A stretch of 64,000 nt of DNA from Rufibacter sp. XAAS-G3-1 (GCF_013623775.1 NZ_JABFAM010000003.1:367242-431241); one strand, 5' to 3'. Positions 40,903 through 50,200 are shown, numbered from the stretch's first letter. A program made the numbers and translations. Notes: generated by a model from the sequence alone, not told the origin.

Positions 40903-42123
40903 TTATAGAATAGCCGAACCGTCATAGTCTTTCAGAAACAGCGCCAGTTTGTCTAGGGTGATGCCCAATTCCTCTACCATGGGCAGGTACACCACCCTGA
41001 AATGGTCTGGCTGCGGCCAGTTGAAACCGGTTCCCTGCACCAGCAATACGTGTTGGTCAATCAATAGATCCAGCACCAGTTTCTCGTCTGATTGGATGTT
41101 GAACTTTTGGGTGTCTATTCTGGGAAACATATAGAAAGCCCCCATCGGCTTCACGCAGGTAATGCCCGGTATAGAGGTGAGTTTCTCATAACATACCTCG
41201 CGCTGCTTGTGCAACCTGCCGGTAGGTAAGACTAGGTCTGTCATGTTCTGGTAGCCGCCCAACGCGGTCTGGATGGCGAACTGCGACGGCACATTGCTGC
41301 AGAGCCGCATGCTGGCCAAGGCGTTCAGGCCTTCCAGGTAAGAAGTGGCAATGGCTTTGTTCCCCGAAGCGACCATCCAACCGGCCCTGAAACCGGCGGC
41401 CAGGTAGTTTTTGGAGAGCCCGCTAAACGTGAGGCAGAGGACATCCTCGGCAAAGGAAGCGGTGGAAAAATGTTCTACGCCGTCATACAGGATCTTGTCA
41501 TAGATTTCGTCTGAAAACACAATGAGTTTGTGCCGCTCGGCCAGTTGCACAATCTGCTGTAAGACCTGGGCGGGGTACACGGCCCCGGTGGGGTTGTTGG
41601 GGTTGATGATGACCAAGCCTTTGGTGCGCGACGTGATTTTGCGTTCCATGTCGGCTAGGTCTGGGTACCAGTTGGAGGCTTCGTCGCAGAGGTAATGCAC
41701 GGCTTTGCCCCCAGACAGGTTCACGGCGGCCGTCCAGAGCGGATAATCTGGGGCAGGAATCAGAATTTCGTCGTCACTGTTCAGGAGCGCCTGCATGCTG
41801 AGCATGATAAGCTCGCTCACTCCGTTGCCAATGATTATGTCGTCTTCATGCACGCCTTGGAGACCTTTGCTTTGGCTGTAGTGCATGATGGCTTTGCGGG
41901 CGGCGAACAGTCCTTTAGAATCGGTGTAGCCCTGGCCGTTGCGCAGGTTCACCATCACGTCATGCACAAGCTCGTCGGGGGCTTCAAACCCGAAGGGGGC
42001 CGGATTGCCAATGTTCAGGCGGGTTACCCGGTACCCCTGCTTTTCCAGATCTACCGCTTTTTCAAAGATGGGGCCGCGTATTTCATAGAAAACATTGTCT
42101 AAGCGGGTACTCTTCTGTATCAT
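40903..42123 (-). CDS. alaA: Alanine-forming PLP aminotransferase
   Basis: The 406-residue fold-type I aminotransferase closely resembles E. coli AlaA (YfbQ), which makes alanine from pyruvate with glutamate as amino donor. Shared landmarks are the start STRLDNVFYEIRGPIFEKA, LNIGNPAPFGFEAPDE, IINPNNPTGAVYP, the PLP lysine in SGLSKNYLAAGFRAGW, and LLVQGTGFNWPQPDHFRVV. The frame is open to 42330, but the first 69 codons come from the MITE upstream. The ATG at 42123 begins at the natural N-terminus (MIQKSTRLDN). Confidence 0.93.
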   Translation of the reverse strand: MIQKSTRLDNVFYEIRGPIFEKAVDLEKQGYRVTRLNIGNPAPFGFEAPDELVHDVMVNLRNGQGYTDSKGLFAARKAIMHYSQSKGLQGVHEDDIIIGNGVSELIMLSMQALLNSDDEILIPAPDYPLWTAAVNLSGGKAVHYLCDEASNWYPDLADMERKITSRTKGLVIINPNNPTGAVYPAQVLQQIVQLAERHKLIVFSDEIYDKILYDGVEHFSTASFAEDVLCLTFSGLSKNYLAAGFRAGWMVASGNKAIATSYLEGLNALASMRLCSNVPSQFAIQTALGGYQNMTDLVLPTGRLHKQREVCYEKLTSIPGITCVKPMGAFYMFPRIDTQKFNIQSDEKLVLDLLIDQHVLLVQGTGFNWPQPDHFRVVYLPMVEELGITLDKLALFLKDYDGSAIL

Positions 42124-42182
42124 ATTGCTGTGTATGAGCCTTAAAGGTAAGGATATACCGTTGCCGTGGAAACTTGTTTTAA

Positions 42183-42345
42183 GAGCTTGTTTAAATTTTG
42201 GTCTTCGTAAGCGAAAACGGCAAGAGTAAGGTTCTGCGGAAGTGGTTTTGGAGCCTCGTAGCAGCGCTACGAAGGCGATAAAAGCGCGAACGCAGGTTCT
42301 TGCTATGGCCGTTTGCAGCATGAAAGACAAATTTTAAACAAGCTC
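42183..42345. mobile_element. MITE with TAA target duplication
   Basis: It is bounded by GAGCTTGTTTAAATTTTG and AATTTTAAACAAGCTC with TAA on both sides (42180-42182 and 42346-42348). Removing it and one TAA rejoins gtttt-aa-ggctattttcccaaaaacagg, restoring a hairpin-family copy, so it inserted into one. Relatives are at 55934-56250 and 59157-59262. TIR and 3-bp TWA duplication recall IS5-group transposons, an inference. Confidence 0.75.
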
Positions 42346-42348
42346 TAA

Positions 42349-42378
42349 GGCTATTTTCCCAAAAACAGGCTGAAAACC
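42349..42378. repeat. Right part of a MITE-split hairpin copy
   Basis: GGCTATTTTCCC, AAAAACAGGCTGAAAAC remains. The missing gtttt left end is at 42176-42180, on the other side of the MITE. Confidence 0.6.
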
Positions 42379-42398
42379 GAAAGGCATTCACGCAAAGA

Positions 42399-42422
42399 AG
42401 CCACTCATTGCAGAGTGGCCTC
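42399..42422 (-). terminator. Terminator of the SirB1-like gene
   Basis: Read on the reverse strand: GGCCACTC, loop tgcaat, GAGTGGCT followed by TCTTT. It lies 55 bp after the stop. Confidence 0.5.
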
Positions 42423-42439
42423 CCATCAAATATGTTTCT

Positions 42440-42475
42440 GTTTCTGGCTCAGTTTCCTGAAAACAGCCCGTAAAC
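42440..42475. repeat. Intergenic hairpin, GTTTT/CTGTTTT family
   Basis: GTTTCTGGCTCAGTTTCC, then TGAAAACAGCCCGTAAAC, starting 2 bp after the SirB1-like stop. Confidence 0.6.
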
Positions 42476-42476
42476 G

Positions 42477-43406
42477 CTACAGGTCGTCCTCGTCCTCTTC
42501 GCCATAGCCCTCCTCAAAATCGCCTTCATCCAGGCCTTCTTCCTCTGCCTGGTTGGCTTTGGGAGTGGTTTCATCGCCTAACACGTCAATCAGTTTCTCA
42601 ATTTCGGTGGCTTTCTCGGGGTCGTTCAGTTTCTCGTAGGAGAGCGACAGGTTCCGGAGGGCCCGCCGTACGATGTCAATGGGCGCGCAGGGCTCATAGA
42701 AAATCTCTACCGGACTAAGCCCCAGTTGCTGCAGGTAATTGTCAATATCGGCTTTGGTGAGAATGAGGCCGCGGTTGTACACATTGATGTAGAACGGCGG
42801 AATCACTTCACTCTTAAAGGTGAGGATGAACAGGTTGGGCAGGTTTACGCCATACACCGGCAGCCCCAGTTTCTGCGCCAAAACCAGGTAGATCACGCAG
42901 AGCGTTAACGGATTGCCGCGCTTGCTTTCCAGCACCTGGTTGATCATGGAGTTGGCGGGCGCGTGGAAGTTCTTGGTGTTGGCCGAAAACTTGTGCAGCT
43001 TGAAAAGCACGTGGTTGAGGGCTTTCACCTGGTCAAAAGGGTGCATCTCGGGCCGCACGTTCACCCAGGCTTCGTAGAAGAGTTCGGCAATGGTTTGCTT
43101 TAACTGCTCCAGCGTGACGTCTGGGTATTGGTAGGTGCTCACCAGCCACATGCCGCGCAGCAGATCGGTGGCGCCTTCGTCTTTCCAGGTTTTCAGCCGG
43201 CTCTCCAGCGAGGCGTACTGCAGGTCATGGATTAAGTCCTCTAACTTTTTCTGGTGCTCAGGATCCAGGCTTTCTTCCCAGGCCTCCTCCAGAAACGGCG
43301 TGATGGTATCGCCCAGCTCTACAATCTTTTGGTGTACGTGCGCCACCACTTCCGGATCTTGGTCGTCCAGGAGCGAGATCAGCGCTTTTATTTCTTTATT
43401 GGTCAA
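42477..43406 (-). CDS. SirB1-like transglutaminase-fold protein
   Basis: The 309-residue cytoplasmic protein matches the SirB1/transglutaminase-like family. An N-terminal helical region (residues 1-90) precedes the core (LLRGMWLVSTYQYPDVT, FHAPANSMINQVLESKRGNPLTLCVIYLVLAQKLGLPVYGV). The GNPLTLCVIYL Cys may correspond to the transglutaminase nucleophile position, although this subfamily is not known to be enzymatic. The C-terminal 40 residues are almost all Glu/Asp/Gly. The TPR-like LSYEKLNDPEKATEIEKLI segment precedes that tail. Function unknown. Confidence 0.85.
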   Translation of the reverse strand: MTNKEIKALISLLDDQDPEVVAHVHQKIVELGDTITPFLEEAWEESLDPEHQKKLEDLIHDLQYASLESRLKTWKDEGATDLLRGMWLVSTYQYPDVTLEQLKQTIAELFYEAWVNVRPEMHPFDQVKALNHVLFKLHKFSANTKNFHAPANSMINQVLESKRGNPLTLCVIYLVLAQKLGLPVYGVNLPNLFILTFKSEVIPPFYINVYNRGLILTKADIDNYLQQLGLSPVEIFYEPCAPIDIVRRALRNLSLSYEKLNDPEKATEIEKLIDVLGDETTPKANQAEEEGLDEGDFEEGYGEEDEDDL

Positions 43407-43528
43407 ACCTTTTTCAATTAAGAATTTAAAATTAGGAATTAAGAATGGAATCTGCCGAATCTCTTCAGGAAACGATGCATCTTACACTTTTGTGATTCCT
43501 CCTTCAAAGAACGAGAACCGGGGCAAAA

Positions 43529-43568
43529 GCGTTTCTGGGGGCTTTTCCAAAAAACAACCCGGAAACGC
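43529..43568. repeat. Intergenic hairpin, GTTTT/CTGTTTT family
   Basis: GCGTTTCTGGGGGCTTTTCC, then AAAAAACAACCCGGAAACGC. It is flanked by AATTCCTAATT-type short repeats at 43422-43446 and 43606-43624. Confidence 0.6.
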
Positions 43569-43623
43569 TCCCCTGCTTTTTTGTGCTCAGGCGGGCAGGT
43601 GAAAACTAATTCCTAATTCCTAA

Positions 43624-45252
43624 TCAAGTTTGAATTACGCCCACGTTGAAGGGTTTGGTGATGGGTGCGTGGTTGGCGGCCTCAATGCCCATGGAAATGA
43701 CTTTGCGGGTTTCCAGCGGATCTATAATGCCGTCTACCCACAGGCGGGCGGCGGCGTAGTAGGGGCTGAGTTGCTCGCTATAACGGGCCGTGATCTTGTC
43801 CAGCAGTTCTTTTTCGGCCTCTGGGGTAATCTCCTCGCCTTTCGCTTTTAAGGAAGCGACCTGAATCTGCAACAACGTTTTGGCCGCCGAGGCCCCAGAC
43901 ATTACCGCCAGTTGCGCCGTGGGCCAGGCGTAAATTAACCGTGGGTCATACGCCTTTCCGCACATGGCGTAATTGCCCGCGCCGTAGCTGTTGCCAATCA
44001 AGACGGTGAACTTTGGCACCACAGAATTACTCATGGCATTCACCAACTTGGCGCCGTCTTTAATAATGCCGCCGTGCTCAGCCTTGCTGCCCACCATGAA
44101 CCCACTTACGTCCTGCAGAAACACCAATGGGATTTTCTTCTGGTTGCAGTTCATGATGAACCGGGCGGCTTTGTCTGCAGAGTCTGAGTAGATCACGCCG
44201 CCCATCTGCATCTCGCCTTTCTTGCTTTTCACAATCTTGCGTTGGTTGGCCACAATGCCCACGGCCCAACCATCAATGCGCGCCAGCCCGCAGATGAGGC
44301 TCTGCCCGTACAGGTCTTTGTAAGGCTCAAACTCAGAATTATCTACCAGCCTATGAATGATCTCCATCATGTCATAGGGCTTCACGCGGTCTTGGGGCAG
44401 CAGACCGTAGATTTCCTTCGGGTCTAATTTCGGCTCTGCCGAGGGCGCGCGATTGAAACCCGCCTTGGGATTATCGCCCATTTTATCGAAAATGTTCCGG
44501 ATGTGCTCCAGGCATTCCTGATCGGTCTCGAACTTGTAATCCGTCACGCCGGAAATCTCAGAATGGGTAGACGCACCGCCCAAGGTTTCATTGTCAATGG
44601 CCTCGCCAATGGCGGCTTTCACCAGGTAAGAGCCCGCCAGAAAGATGGAACCGGTGCCTTCCACAATCATGGCCTCGTCGCTCATGATGGGCAGGTACGC
44701 GCCCCCCGCCACGCAGGAACCCATAATGGCCGAGATCTGCACAATGCCCTCAGAACTCATGATGGCGTTGTTGCGGAACATGCGCCCGAAGTGCTCTTTG
44801 TCGGGGAAAATCTCATCTTGCATGGGCAGGAAAACGCCCGCGCTGTCTACCAGATAAATCACCGGCAAACGGTTCTCCAGGGCAATTTCCTGCGCCCGCA
44901 GGTTCTTCTTGGCCGTGATGGGAAACCAGGCCCCGGCCTTTACGGTGGCGTCATTGGCCACTACCATGCACTGCCGTCCTTTCACGTACCCAATGCCAGC
45001 CACTACACCACCACCCGGGCAACCGCCGTACTCCTGGTACATGCCTTCGCCGGCAAAGGTGCCAATCTCCAGAAACTCAGAATCCTCGTCCAGCAGGTAC
45101 TTGATGCGTTCGCGGGCGGTGAGTTTGCCTTTCTCATGCTGTTTGGCAATGGCTTTCTCGCCGCCGCCCAGGGCTACTTTGTTATGCCTGGATCTTAGCT
45201 GGAAGCAAAGCTGTTTCAGGCTGTCTTCGTTCTTGTTGAATTCTATATCCAT
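43624..45252 (-). CDS. Acyl-CoA carboxylase beta subunit (methylcrotonyl-type)
   Basis: The 542-residue carboxyltransferase subunit transfers carboxyl from biotin to an acyl-CoA. N- and C-lobes carry the family oxyanion-hole glycines: SCVAGGAYLPIMSDEA and GNSYGAGNYAMCGKAY. EGTGSIFLAGSYLVKAA and GGASTHSEISG match the methylcrotonyl-CoA carboxylase beta branch used in leucine breakdown, more than the propionyl branch. No biotin-carrier or alpha subunit is adjacent, so that partner must be elsewhere. Exact acyl-CoA is inferred. Confidence 0.88.
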   Translation of the reverse strand: MDIEFNKNEDSLKQLCFQLRSRHNKVALGGGEKAIAKQHEKGKLTARERIKYLLDEDSEFLEIGTFAGEGMYQEYGGCPGGGVVAGIGYVKGRQCMVVANDATVKAGAWFPITAKKNLRAQEIALENRLPVIYLVDSAGVFLPMQDEIFPDKEHFGRMFRNNAIMSSEGIVQISAIMGSCVAGGAYLPIMSDEAMIVEGTGSIFLAGSYLVKAAIGEAIDNETLGGASTHSEISGVTDYKFETDQECLEHIRNIFDKMGDNPKAGFNRAPSAEPKLDPKEIYGLLPQDRVKPYDMMEIIHRLVDNSEFEPYKDLYGQSLICGLARIDGWAVGIVANQRKIVKSKKGEMQMGGVIYSDSADKAARFIMNCNQKKIPLVFLQDVSGFMVGSKAEHGGIIKDGAKLVNAMSNSVVPKFTVLIGNSYGAGNYAMCGKAYDPRLIYAWPTAQLAVMSGASAAKTLLQIQVASLKAKGEEITPEAEKELLDKITARYSEQLSPYYAAARLWVDGIIDPLETRKVISMGIEAANHAPITKPFNVGVIQT

Positions 45253-45372
45253 AGATCTGTGAAGCGGGTGATTATAGGGGTTATTGCCCCAAGTGGGGTG
45301 TACAAATATAGCAAAATCCAGAAAAGGCTAACACCTGTTAGGTATTTACATCTCCTTTACGGAACCCAACAA

Positions 45373-45420
45373 AAAAGCGTTTTGGCCCCGCTTTCTGCAA
45401 AACGGCCCCAAAACGCTTTT
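45373..45420. terminator. Hairpin-family copy acting as likely terminator
   Basis: AAAAGCGTTTTGGCC...GGCCCCAAAACGCTTTT is a long stem with A and T ends, 18 bp after the MCE gene stop. It shows a family hairpin combined with poly-A/T flanks. Confidence 0.7.
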
Positions 45421-45438
45421 CTGCGGTTTAAGCAATGG

Positions 45439-46449
45439 TTACTTTTTATCTAAAGCACTGGCAGTTCCTGCGTTAGCCGCATTGTTGGGTTTAGCGGCGT
45501 CCTTCTCTTTAGAGGCTTTGTCTGCCTTTCCGCCGCCGCCAATCTGCAGCAGGGAGAAATGCACATAGCGTTTAGGGTTGGCTTTCAAGTCCATGAGCAG
45601 CGCGTTCAGGCTCTCGGTGGAACCGTTGAGGTTGCGGTACAAAGAGTCATCGTTCATCAGTCTACCCAGGCTGCCGGTATTCTCGTTCAGCTTGCTCATG
45701 GTCAGTTGCGCCTGCGCGATGGTGCTATCCAGGCCTCTGATGGCGCTGTTCATGGAATTCACATCTATGGTATCTGTGATGTTGTTCAGGTTGCTGGCCA
45801 AACGGCTGAACTTGGCCTCGGTACCGCGTAAAGCGGCCGTCAGTTGGGCCAGGTTGCCGGTAATCTCGCTGATGTTTCCCTGGTTGGCCAGGGTAACGGC
45901 CCGCACGGTTTCTGAGGTTACCTGCGCGTTGAGTAGAATTGCCTGAATACTGTTTTTGGCGTCTTTGTCCAGAAACTGGTTCAAACGCTGCAGGGTAGAG
46001 TCAACGGTTCCCAGCACGGGCATCGCCTTCTGGGTAAACACATCGGTGATGCTTTTACGAACGAACGGGATCAAGAATTCGCCGCCTTCAAAGCGTTTGT
46101 TATTGCGGCCCATGTACAGTTCAATGGCCTTGCCGCCCAGGAAGTCTGCGCTCACCAGCATGGCTACGGTTGAGTCCCCTACTTCAATGTCTTTCTCAAT
46201 GTCCAGCGTGACCAGTATCTTGTTGCCTTTCTTCTGGTCTAGCACCATTTTTTTCACCAACCCCACTCTAAAGCCATTGATGATAACAGGATTGGAGACC
46301 GCCAGGCCTTCTACTGAGTCATAAATAACATGGTAGGTTTTGGTAGTAGAGAAAACATTACTTCCTTTCAGGAATAGAAAGCCCACGTAGAGTGCTGCCA
46401 AAGACACAATGCCCAGCAACGCTACTTTGAGTTCTTTGGAAAATTTCAC
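45439..46449 (-). CDS. MlaD/MCE family lipid-transport protein
   Basis: The 336-residue protein has one N-terminal membrane helix (LKVALLGIVSLAALYVGFLFL), then an MCE domain (YHVIYDSVEGLAVSNPVIINGF, VAMLVSADFLGGKAIEL), then a long helical region with repeated Thr/Asn/Leu heptads. MCE proteins form rings that move phospholipids between inner and outer membrane. It starts 13 bp after the upstream amidase gene and shares its transcript. Permease and ATPase genes (MlaE/MlaF type) are not here. The tail is Lys/Ala-rich. Confidence 0.9.
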   Translation of the reverse strand: MKFSKELKVALLGIVSLAALYVGFLFLKGSNVFSTTKTYHVIYDSVEGLAVSNPVIINGFRVGLVKKMVLDQKKGNKILVTLDIEKDIEVGDSTVAMLVSADFLGGKAIELYMGRNNKRFEGGEFLIPFVRKSITDVFTQKAMPVLGTVDSTLQRLNQFLDKDAKNSIQAILLNAQVTSETVRAVTLANQGNISEITGNLAQLTAALRGTEAKFSRLASNLNNITDTIDVNSMNSAIRGLDSTIAQAQLTMSKLNENTGSLGRLMNDDSLYRNLNGSTESLNALLMDLKANPKRYVHFSLLQIGGGGKADKASKEKDAAKPNNAANAGTASALDKK

Positions 46450-46462
46450 AGGGGTAAGATTT

Positions 46463-47239
46463 TTAGTTCATGGCTTCAAGCTCTTGCTTGTATTCTTTGA
46501 AAGCCCGGTAGATACCTGATGCCATATACGTTTGGTTGGTTTTATCGTTGAGGAACTTCTCTTCCTGGGGGTTGGTCAGGAAACCAATCTCTATCAACGT
46601 GCTGGGCATGGCCGATTTCCAAAGCACCAGAAAGCCCGCCTGTTTCACCCCGCGGCTGGAGCGGCCCACCTTCGTCTTGAATTCTTTCTCTACCTTTTGG
46701 GCAAACCGAAGGCTGTTGTCTAAGTAAGCGCTCTGGTATAAACTGAAAAGAATGTGGCTCTGTGGGGAGTTAGGGTTAAAGCCATTGTACTTTTTCTCGT
46801 AGTTCTCCTCTTGCAAGACAACAGAGTTCTCCCGCTTGGCCACGGCCAGGTTGCCGCTAGACTTATGCTGCCCCATGGTATAGGTCTCTGTGCCGTAGGC
46901 GGTGCTGGGGCCAGCGTTGCAGTGGATGGAGATAAACAGGTCTGCGTGGTTTTTGTTGGCAATACCGGCCCGGTCAATCAACTCTACAAAGCGGTCATCT
47001 TTGCGGGTGTAAATGACTTTCACATCTGGTATGTTTTCCTGTATGAGATCCCCCACCTTAAGGGCAACTTTCAAGGCCACATCCTTTTCCCGGGCAGAAG
47101 CGCCGTTACAGCCGGTGTCTTTTCCGCCGTGGCCAGCATCAATGACCACTGTTCTAATCTTCACCTCCTTCCGCTCAAAGGTGGTGAAGGAACTTAAGAG
47201 TAAAAAAGCAAAAACGGTAAGCGAGACAATATTTTTCAC
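46463..47239 (-). CDS. N-acetylmuramoyl-L-alanine amidase (Amidase_3)
   Basis: This 258-residue zinc amidase cuts the bond between muramic acid and the peptide, for cell separation. A signal segment (VSLTVFAFLLLSSF) precedes the Amidase_3 domain with VVIDAGHGGKDTGCNG (first zinc His), the Glu in the ASAREKDVAL region, SIHCNAG (His), and the catalytic Glu in LIEIGFLTN. Length is short because no extra binding repeats are present. It is co-directional with the MCE gene, and divergent from lptD, so envelope genes cluster here. Confidence 0.95.
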   Translation of the reverse strand: MKNIVSLTVFAFLLLSSFTTFERKEVKIRTVVIDAGHGGKDTGCNGASAREKDVALKVALKVGDLIQENIPDVKVIYTRKDDRFVELIDRAGIANKNHADLFISIHCNAGPSTAYGTETYTMGQHKSSGNLAVAKRENSVVLQEENYEKKYNGFNPNSPQSHILFSLYQSAYLDNSLRFAQKVEKEFKTKVGRSSRGVKQAGFLVLWKSAMPSTLIEIGFLTNPQEEKFLNDKTNQTYMASGIYRAFKEYKQELEAMN

Positions 47240-47268
47240 AAGATGCGTTAGTTAAAAGCTATTGTTAA

Positions 47269-47276
47269 TAACTTTG
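47269..47276 (+). promoter_or_regulatory. -7 box (TAACTTTG) of lptD
   Basis: Exact TAnnTTTG match, 30 bp before the TTG start. The divergent amidase gene may use TAGCTTTT, read on the reverse strand at 47255-47262. Confidence 0.6.
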
Positions 47277-47306
47277 TCCTAGTTAACAAAATAACAACAA
47301 ATTTAC

Positions 47307-50000
47307 TTGAATCAGAAGAGATCCCTCCTGTTTTTGGCAATTGCCCTTTTTCAAGGCATTGCCTTTTTTTCTGCGATGGAGGGAAACGCGCAAGTTCGCC
47401 CAGCCCGCGCCAACTCTGCTCCCCGCCCAGATTCCCTTGCCGTTGCTCCGTCAGATACTACTAACGCCAGGGCCCGCGGTGATATTGAGACCACCATCAA
47501 TTATAAGGCCAAAGATTCCATCAGGTATGACGCCGTAAGCCAGATCATGCACCTGTACGGCGAGGCCCACATTGACTACGGCGAGGTAGCCCTGGACGCC
47601 GCCTACATCCAAATCAACTGGAAAACCAATATCATTGACGCCGAAGGTATTTTAGATACGGCCGGGGTGCTGCAGAACAAGCCTTTGTTTAAGAACGGTG
47701 CCGAAACCTACCAGGCCGAGCGGATGTCTTACAACTACAAAACCAAGAAAGGCCGCGTCATGGGGGCCGTCACCACGCAGGGCGAAGGCTACATTCACGC
47801 CGAGACCATCAAACGTGACTCCCTGGGCAGTATTTACGGCCGCCACGCCCGCTACACCACCTGTGACCTGGAGCACCCGCACTTTTACATCAAAGCCACC
47901 AAAATGAAGGTGATTCCCAATGACCGGGTGATTGCCGGGCCCTTCCACTTGGTGTTTGCCGATGTGCCCACGCCCATTGGGCTGCCTTTCGGGTTTTTCC
48001 CTTCGCCGCGTAAAAGAGGTTCTGGGGTCATTATTCCCACGTTTGGCGAGTCTAACCAGCAGGGCTTCTACCTGCGCGAGGGCGGTTTCTACTGGGCCAT
48101 GAACGAGTACATGGACATGCGCATCACCGGCGATATCTTCTCTTTGGGAGGTTACGGTGCCCGGGTGCAGTCTACCTATACCAAACGGTACAAATTCAAC
48201 GGGAACTTCTCTTTAAGCCATACCTACATTAAAGCCAGCGAAACCATTGGGGCTGGCCTTACCACAGATGCGGTGTACAACTACGGCACCGACTCCCGCG
48301 ACATTTGGGTGAGTTGGAGCCACCAACCCGTTACCCGCCCCGGCCAGGGGCAATTCTCGGCCAGCGTGAACGCCGGTAGCCAGTTTTACAACCAACGCAA
48401 CTCCACCAGCCCCCAGAACGCGTTGTCGCCGGCTTTCAACTCTACGGTTTCTTACCGCAAAAGCAGCCCTAACTCTCCTATCAACTACGGGGTGACCATC
48501 TCCCAGAGCCAGACCACCAGAAACCAGCGCAACGAAGCCGGAGAAATGGTGCCGGTGCAGCAAATGAGCTTTACCTTGCCAGACTTCAGCTTTGGGGTTT
48601 CCAGCCAAAGCCCTATTGAGTGGTTTGGCGGCACGCTCACCGGCCGCTGGATTGAAGGCATCAGGATTGGCTATAACCTGAACGCGCGGCAATATGTGAC
48701 CAATAATATCTCGGCCGGATCAGGCCTGGGCTTTCCCTTTTCCAGAGCCCTGGGCCGCGACACCATAATCGCCATCAATGGTTCTAACCTGTCCCAGATT
48801 TTCAGGAACGCCCGCACCAGCATCAACCATGACATTCCCATCACGCTGGGAACGGTCAGCCTTTTCAAGCACTTCAAACTGACGCCGGGCGTGAGCTACA
48901 GTGAGAGCTGGTTTACCAAGAAGTACACGTACCGCAACATTCCGGGGTCAAACTTACTGGCGGTAGACACGCTCAAAGGGCTGCACCGCGCCTATCAGTA
49001 CCAAGGGGGCGTTTCCTTTTCCACCAACCTGTACGGCATTGCCCAGATCAAAGGCAAGAAGATTGAGGCCATCCGCCACACCATCACCCCCAACGTCTCC
49101 TACAGCTGGCGTCCGGACTTTGGTCGGCCCGAATATGGTTTTTACCAGCGCGTACAGCGTGACAGCTTAGGAAACACCCAGTTGCTTTCTAGGTTCCAAG
49201 GCTTGGAAGGGAACGTGCCCGGCCCGGGTTTAAGCAGCGCCCTCTCTTTCTCGGTGAGCAACAACGTAGAGATGAAAGTAAAAACCGATAGCGCGGGTGT
49301 TTTCAAGAAAGTAAGCTTGATTGACGCCTTCAACTTCTCGGGCTCCTACAACATGGCCGCCGACTCTTTCAAACTCTCCAACATCAACGTCAACTTGTCT
49401 ACCAGACTGTTTAACAACGTGGGCGTGACCCTGTCCGGAAGCTTTGACCCTTACCAGTATGTAAACGGCACCAGAAGAAACGCCTACCTGATAGAAGAAG
49501 GCGGCTTCAGGCTGGCACGCCTGATGAACCTGAACTTTAACACCGGTTTTGAGTTCAACCCGCAGGCCCGCAAGCAGCAAGCCGAATCTGGCGCTGCCCC
49601 CACTACCAATCTACCCGCTCTCCAGCGTACCGTCACGGCCGCCGATTACGTGGAATTCAACATCCCCTGGACGCTCTCCGTGGACTTGACCTCCAACTTC
49701 ACCCGAGATGCCCTCACCGACCGGCTGATCAACAACGCTACCTCGGCGGGAATCAATGGCTCGGTGACGCTTACCGATAAATGGGCCGTCAACTACACCA
49801 CCAGTTATGACCTGAAGAACCGGATTCTGAGCTACACCAACCTCGGGATTACCCGTGATCTGCACTGCTGGCAGATGTCTATAGACTGGGTTCCGTTTGG
49901 GGTATTGCAGCGTTATTCCATCAACATCAACGCCAAGTCTGCCCTGCTGCAAGACCTGCGCATCCGGCGCAGCGGCAGCGCCACCGGACGGCCTTATTAA
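47307..50000 (+). CDS. lptD: LPS assembly outer-membrane protein LptD-like
   Basis: The 897-residue outer-membrane barrel is predicted to insert lipopolysaccharide into the outer leaflet. A signal peptide (LLFLAIALFQGIAFFSAMEGNAQ) is followed by an OstA-like N-terminal domain (KDSIRYDAVSQIMHLYGEAHIDYGEVALDAAYIQINW, YQAERMSYNYKTKKGRVMGA). A long barrel part rich in alternating strands then runs to the end. The start appears to be TTG. The nearest ATG is far downstream and would remove the signal. Neighbouring amidase and MCE genes point to envelope biogenesis. Confidence 0.9.
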   Translation: MNQKRSLLFLAIALFQGIAFFSAMEGNAQVRPARANSAPRPDSLAVAPSDTTNARARGDIETTINYKAKDSIRYDAVSQIMHLYGEAHIDYGEVALDAAYIQINWKTNIIDAEGILDTAGVLQNKPLFKNGAETYQAERMSYNYKTKKGRVMGAVTTQGEGYIHAETIKRDSLGSIYGRHARYTTCDLEHPHFYIKATKMKVIPNDRVIAGPFHLVFADVPTPIGLPFGFFPSPRKRGSGVIIPTFGESNQQGFYLREGGFYWAMNEYMDMRITGDIFSLGGYGARVQSTYTKRYKFNGNFSLSHTYIKASETIGAGLTTDAVYNYGTDSRDIWVSWSHQPVTRPGQGQFSASVNAGSQFYNQRNSTSPQNALSPAFNSTVSYRKSSPNSPINYGVTISQSQTTRNQRNEAGEMVPVQQMSFTLPDFSFGVSSQSPIEWFGGTLTGRWIEGIRIGYNLNARQYVTNNISAGSGLGFPFSRALGRDTIIAINGSNLSQIFRNARTSINHDIPITLGTVSLFKHFKLTPGVSYSESWFTKKYTYRNIPGSNLLAVDTLKGLHRAYQYQGGVSFSTNLYGIAQIKGKKIEAIRHTITPNVSYSWRPDFGRPEYGFYQRVQRDSLGNTQLLSRFQGLEGNVPGPGLSSALSFSVSNNVEMKVKTDSAGVFKKVSLIDAFNFSGSYNMAADSFKLSNINVNLSTRLFNNVGVTLSGSFDPYQYVNGTRRNAYLIEEGGFRLARLMNLNFNTGFEFNPQARKQQAESGAAPTTNLPALQRTVTAADYVEFNIPWTLSVDLTSNFTRDALTDRLINNATSAGINGSVTLTDKWAVNYTTSYDLKNRILSYTNLGITRDLHCWQMSIDWVPFGVLQRYSININAKSALLQDLRIRRSGSATGRPY

Positions 50001-50009
50001 GCTAACATC

Positions 50010-50041
50010 AGAACGGCCATCTGCCCAAAGATGGCCGTTCT
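50010..50041 (+). terminator. Rho-independent terminator after lptD
   Basis: AGAACGGCCATCT, loop gcccaa, AGATGGCCGTTCT, directly joined to a family hairpin copy (50042-50077). Confidence 0.75.
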
Positions 50042-50077
50042 GTTTCTGGGCTGTTTTCGCGAAAATAGCCCAGAAAC
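50042..50077. repeat. Intergenic hairpin, GTTTT/CTGTTTT family
   Basis: GTTTCTGGGCTGTTTTC, GC, GAAAATAGCCCAGAAAC. One of the best-paired copies. Confidence 0.7.
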
Positions 50078-50167
50078 GAGGCTACCGCTTGTTAGCCGTA
50101 GTAGAAAGAGGCGTTTGGGGCCAAGAAATTCTAGGCTATAATTCCTGCTTCCTAATTTCCCGCTCCT

Positions 50168-50175
50168 TACCTTTG
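50168..50175 (+). promoter_or_regulatory. -7 box (TACCTTTG) of panB
   Basis: Exact TAnnTTTG match, 25 bp before the panB ATG. Confidence 0.65.
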
Positions 50176-50200
50176 CCCCAGACCTATACACCATTCTATT

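Noticed and set aside
42124..42330. 69-codon N-terminal extension of alaA
   Set aside because: It is encoded by the MITE. Alignment with AlaA begins at the ATG at 42123.
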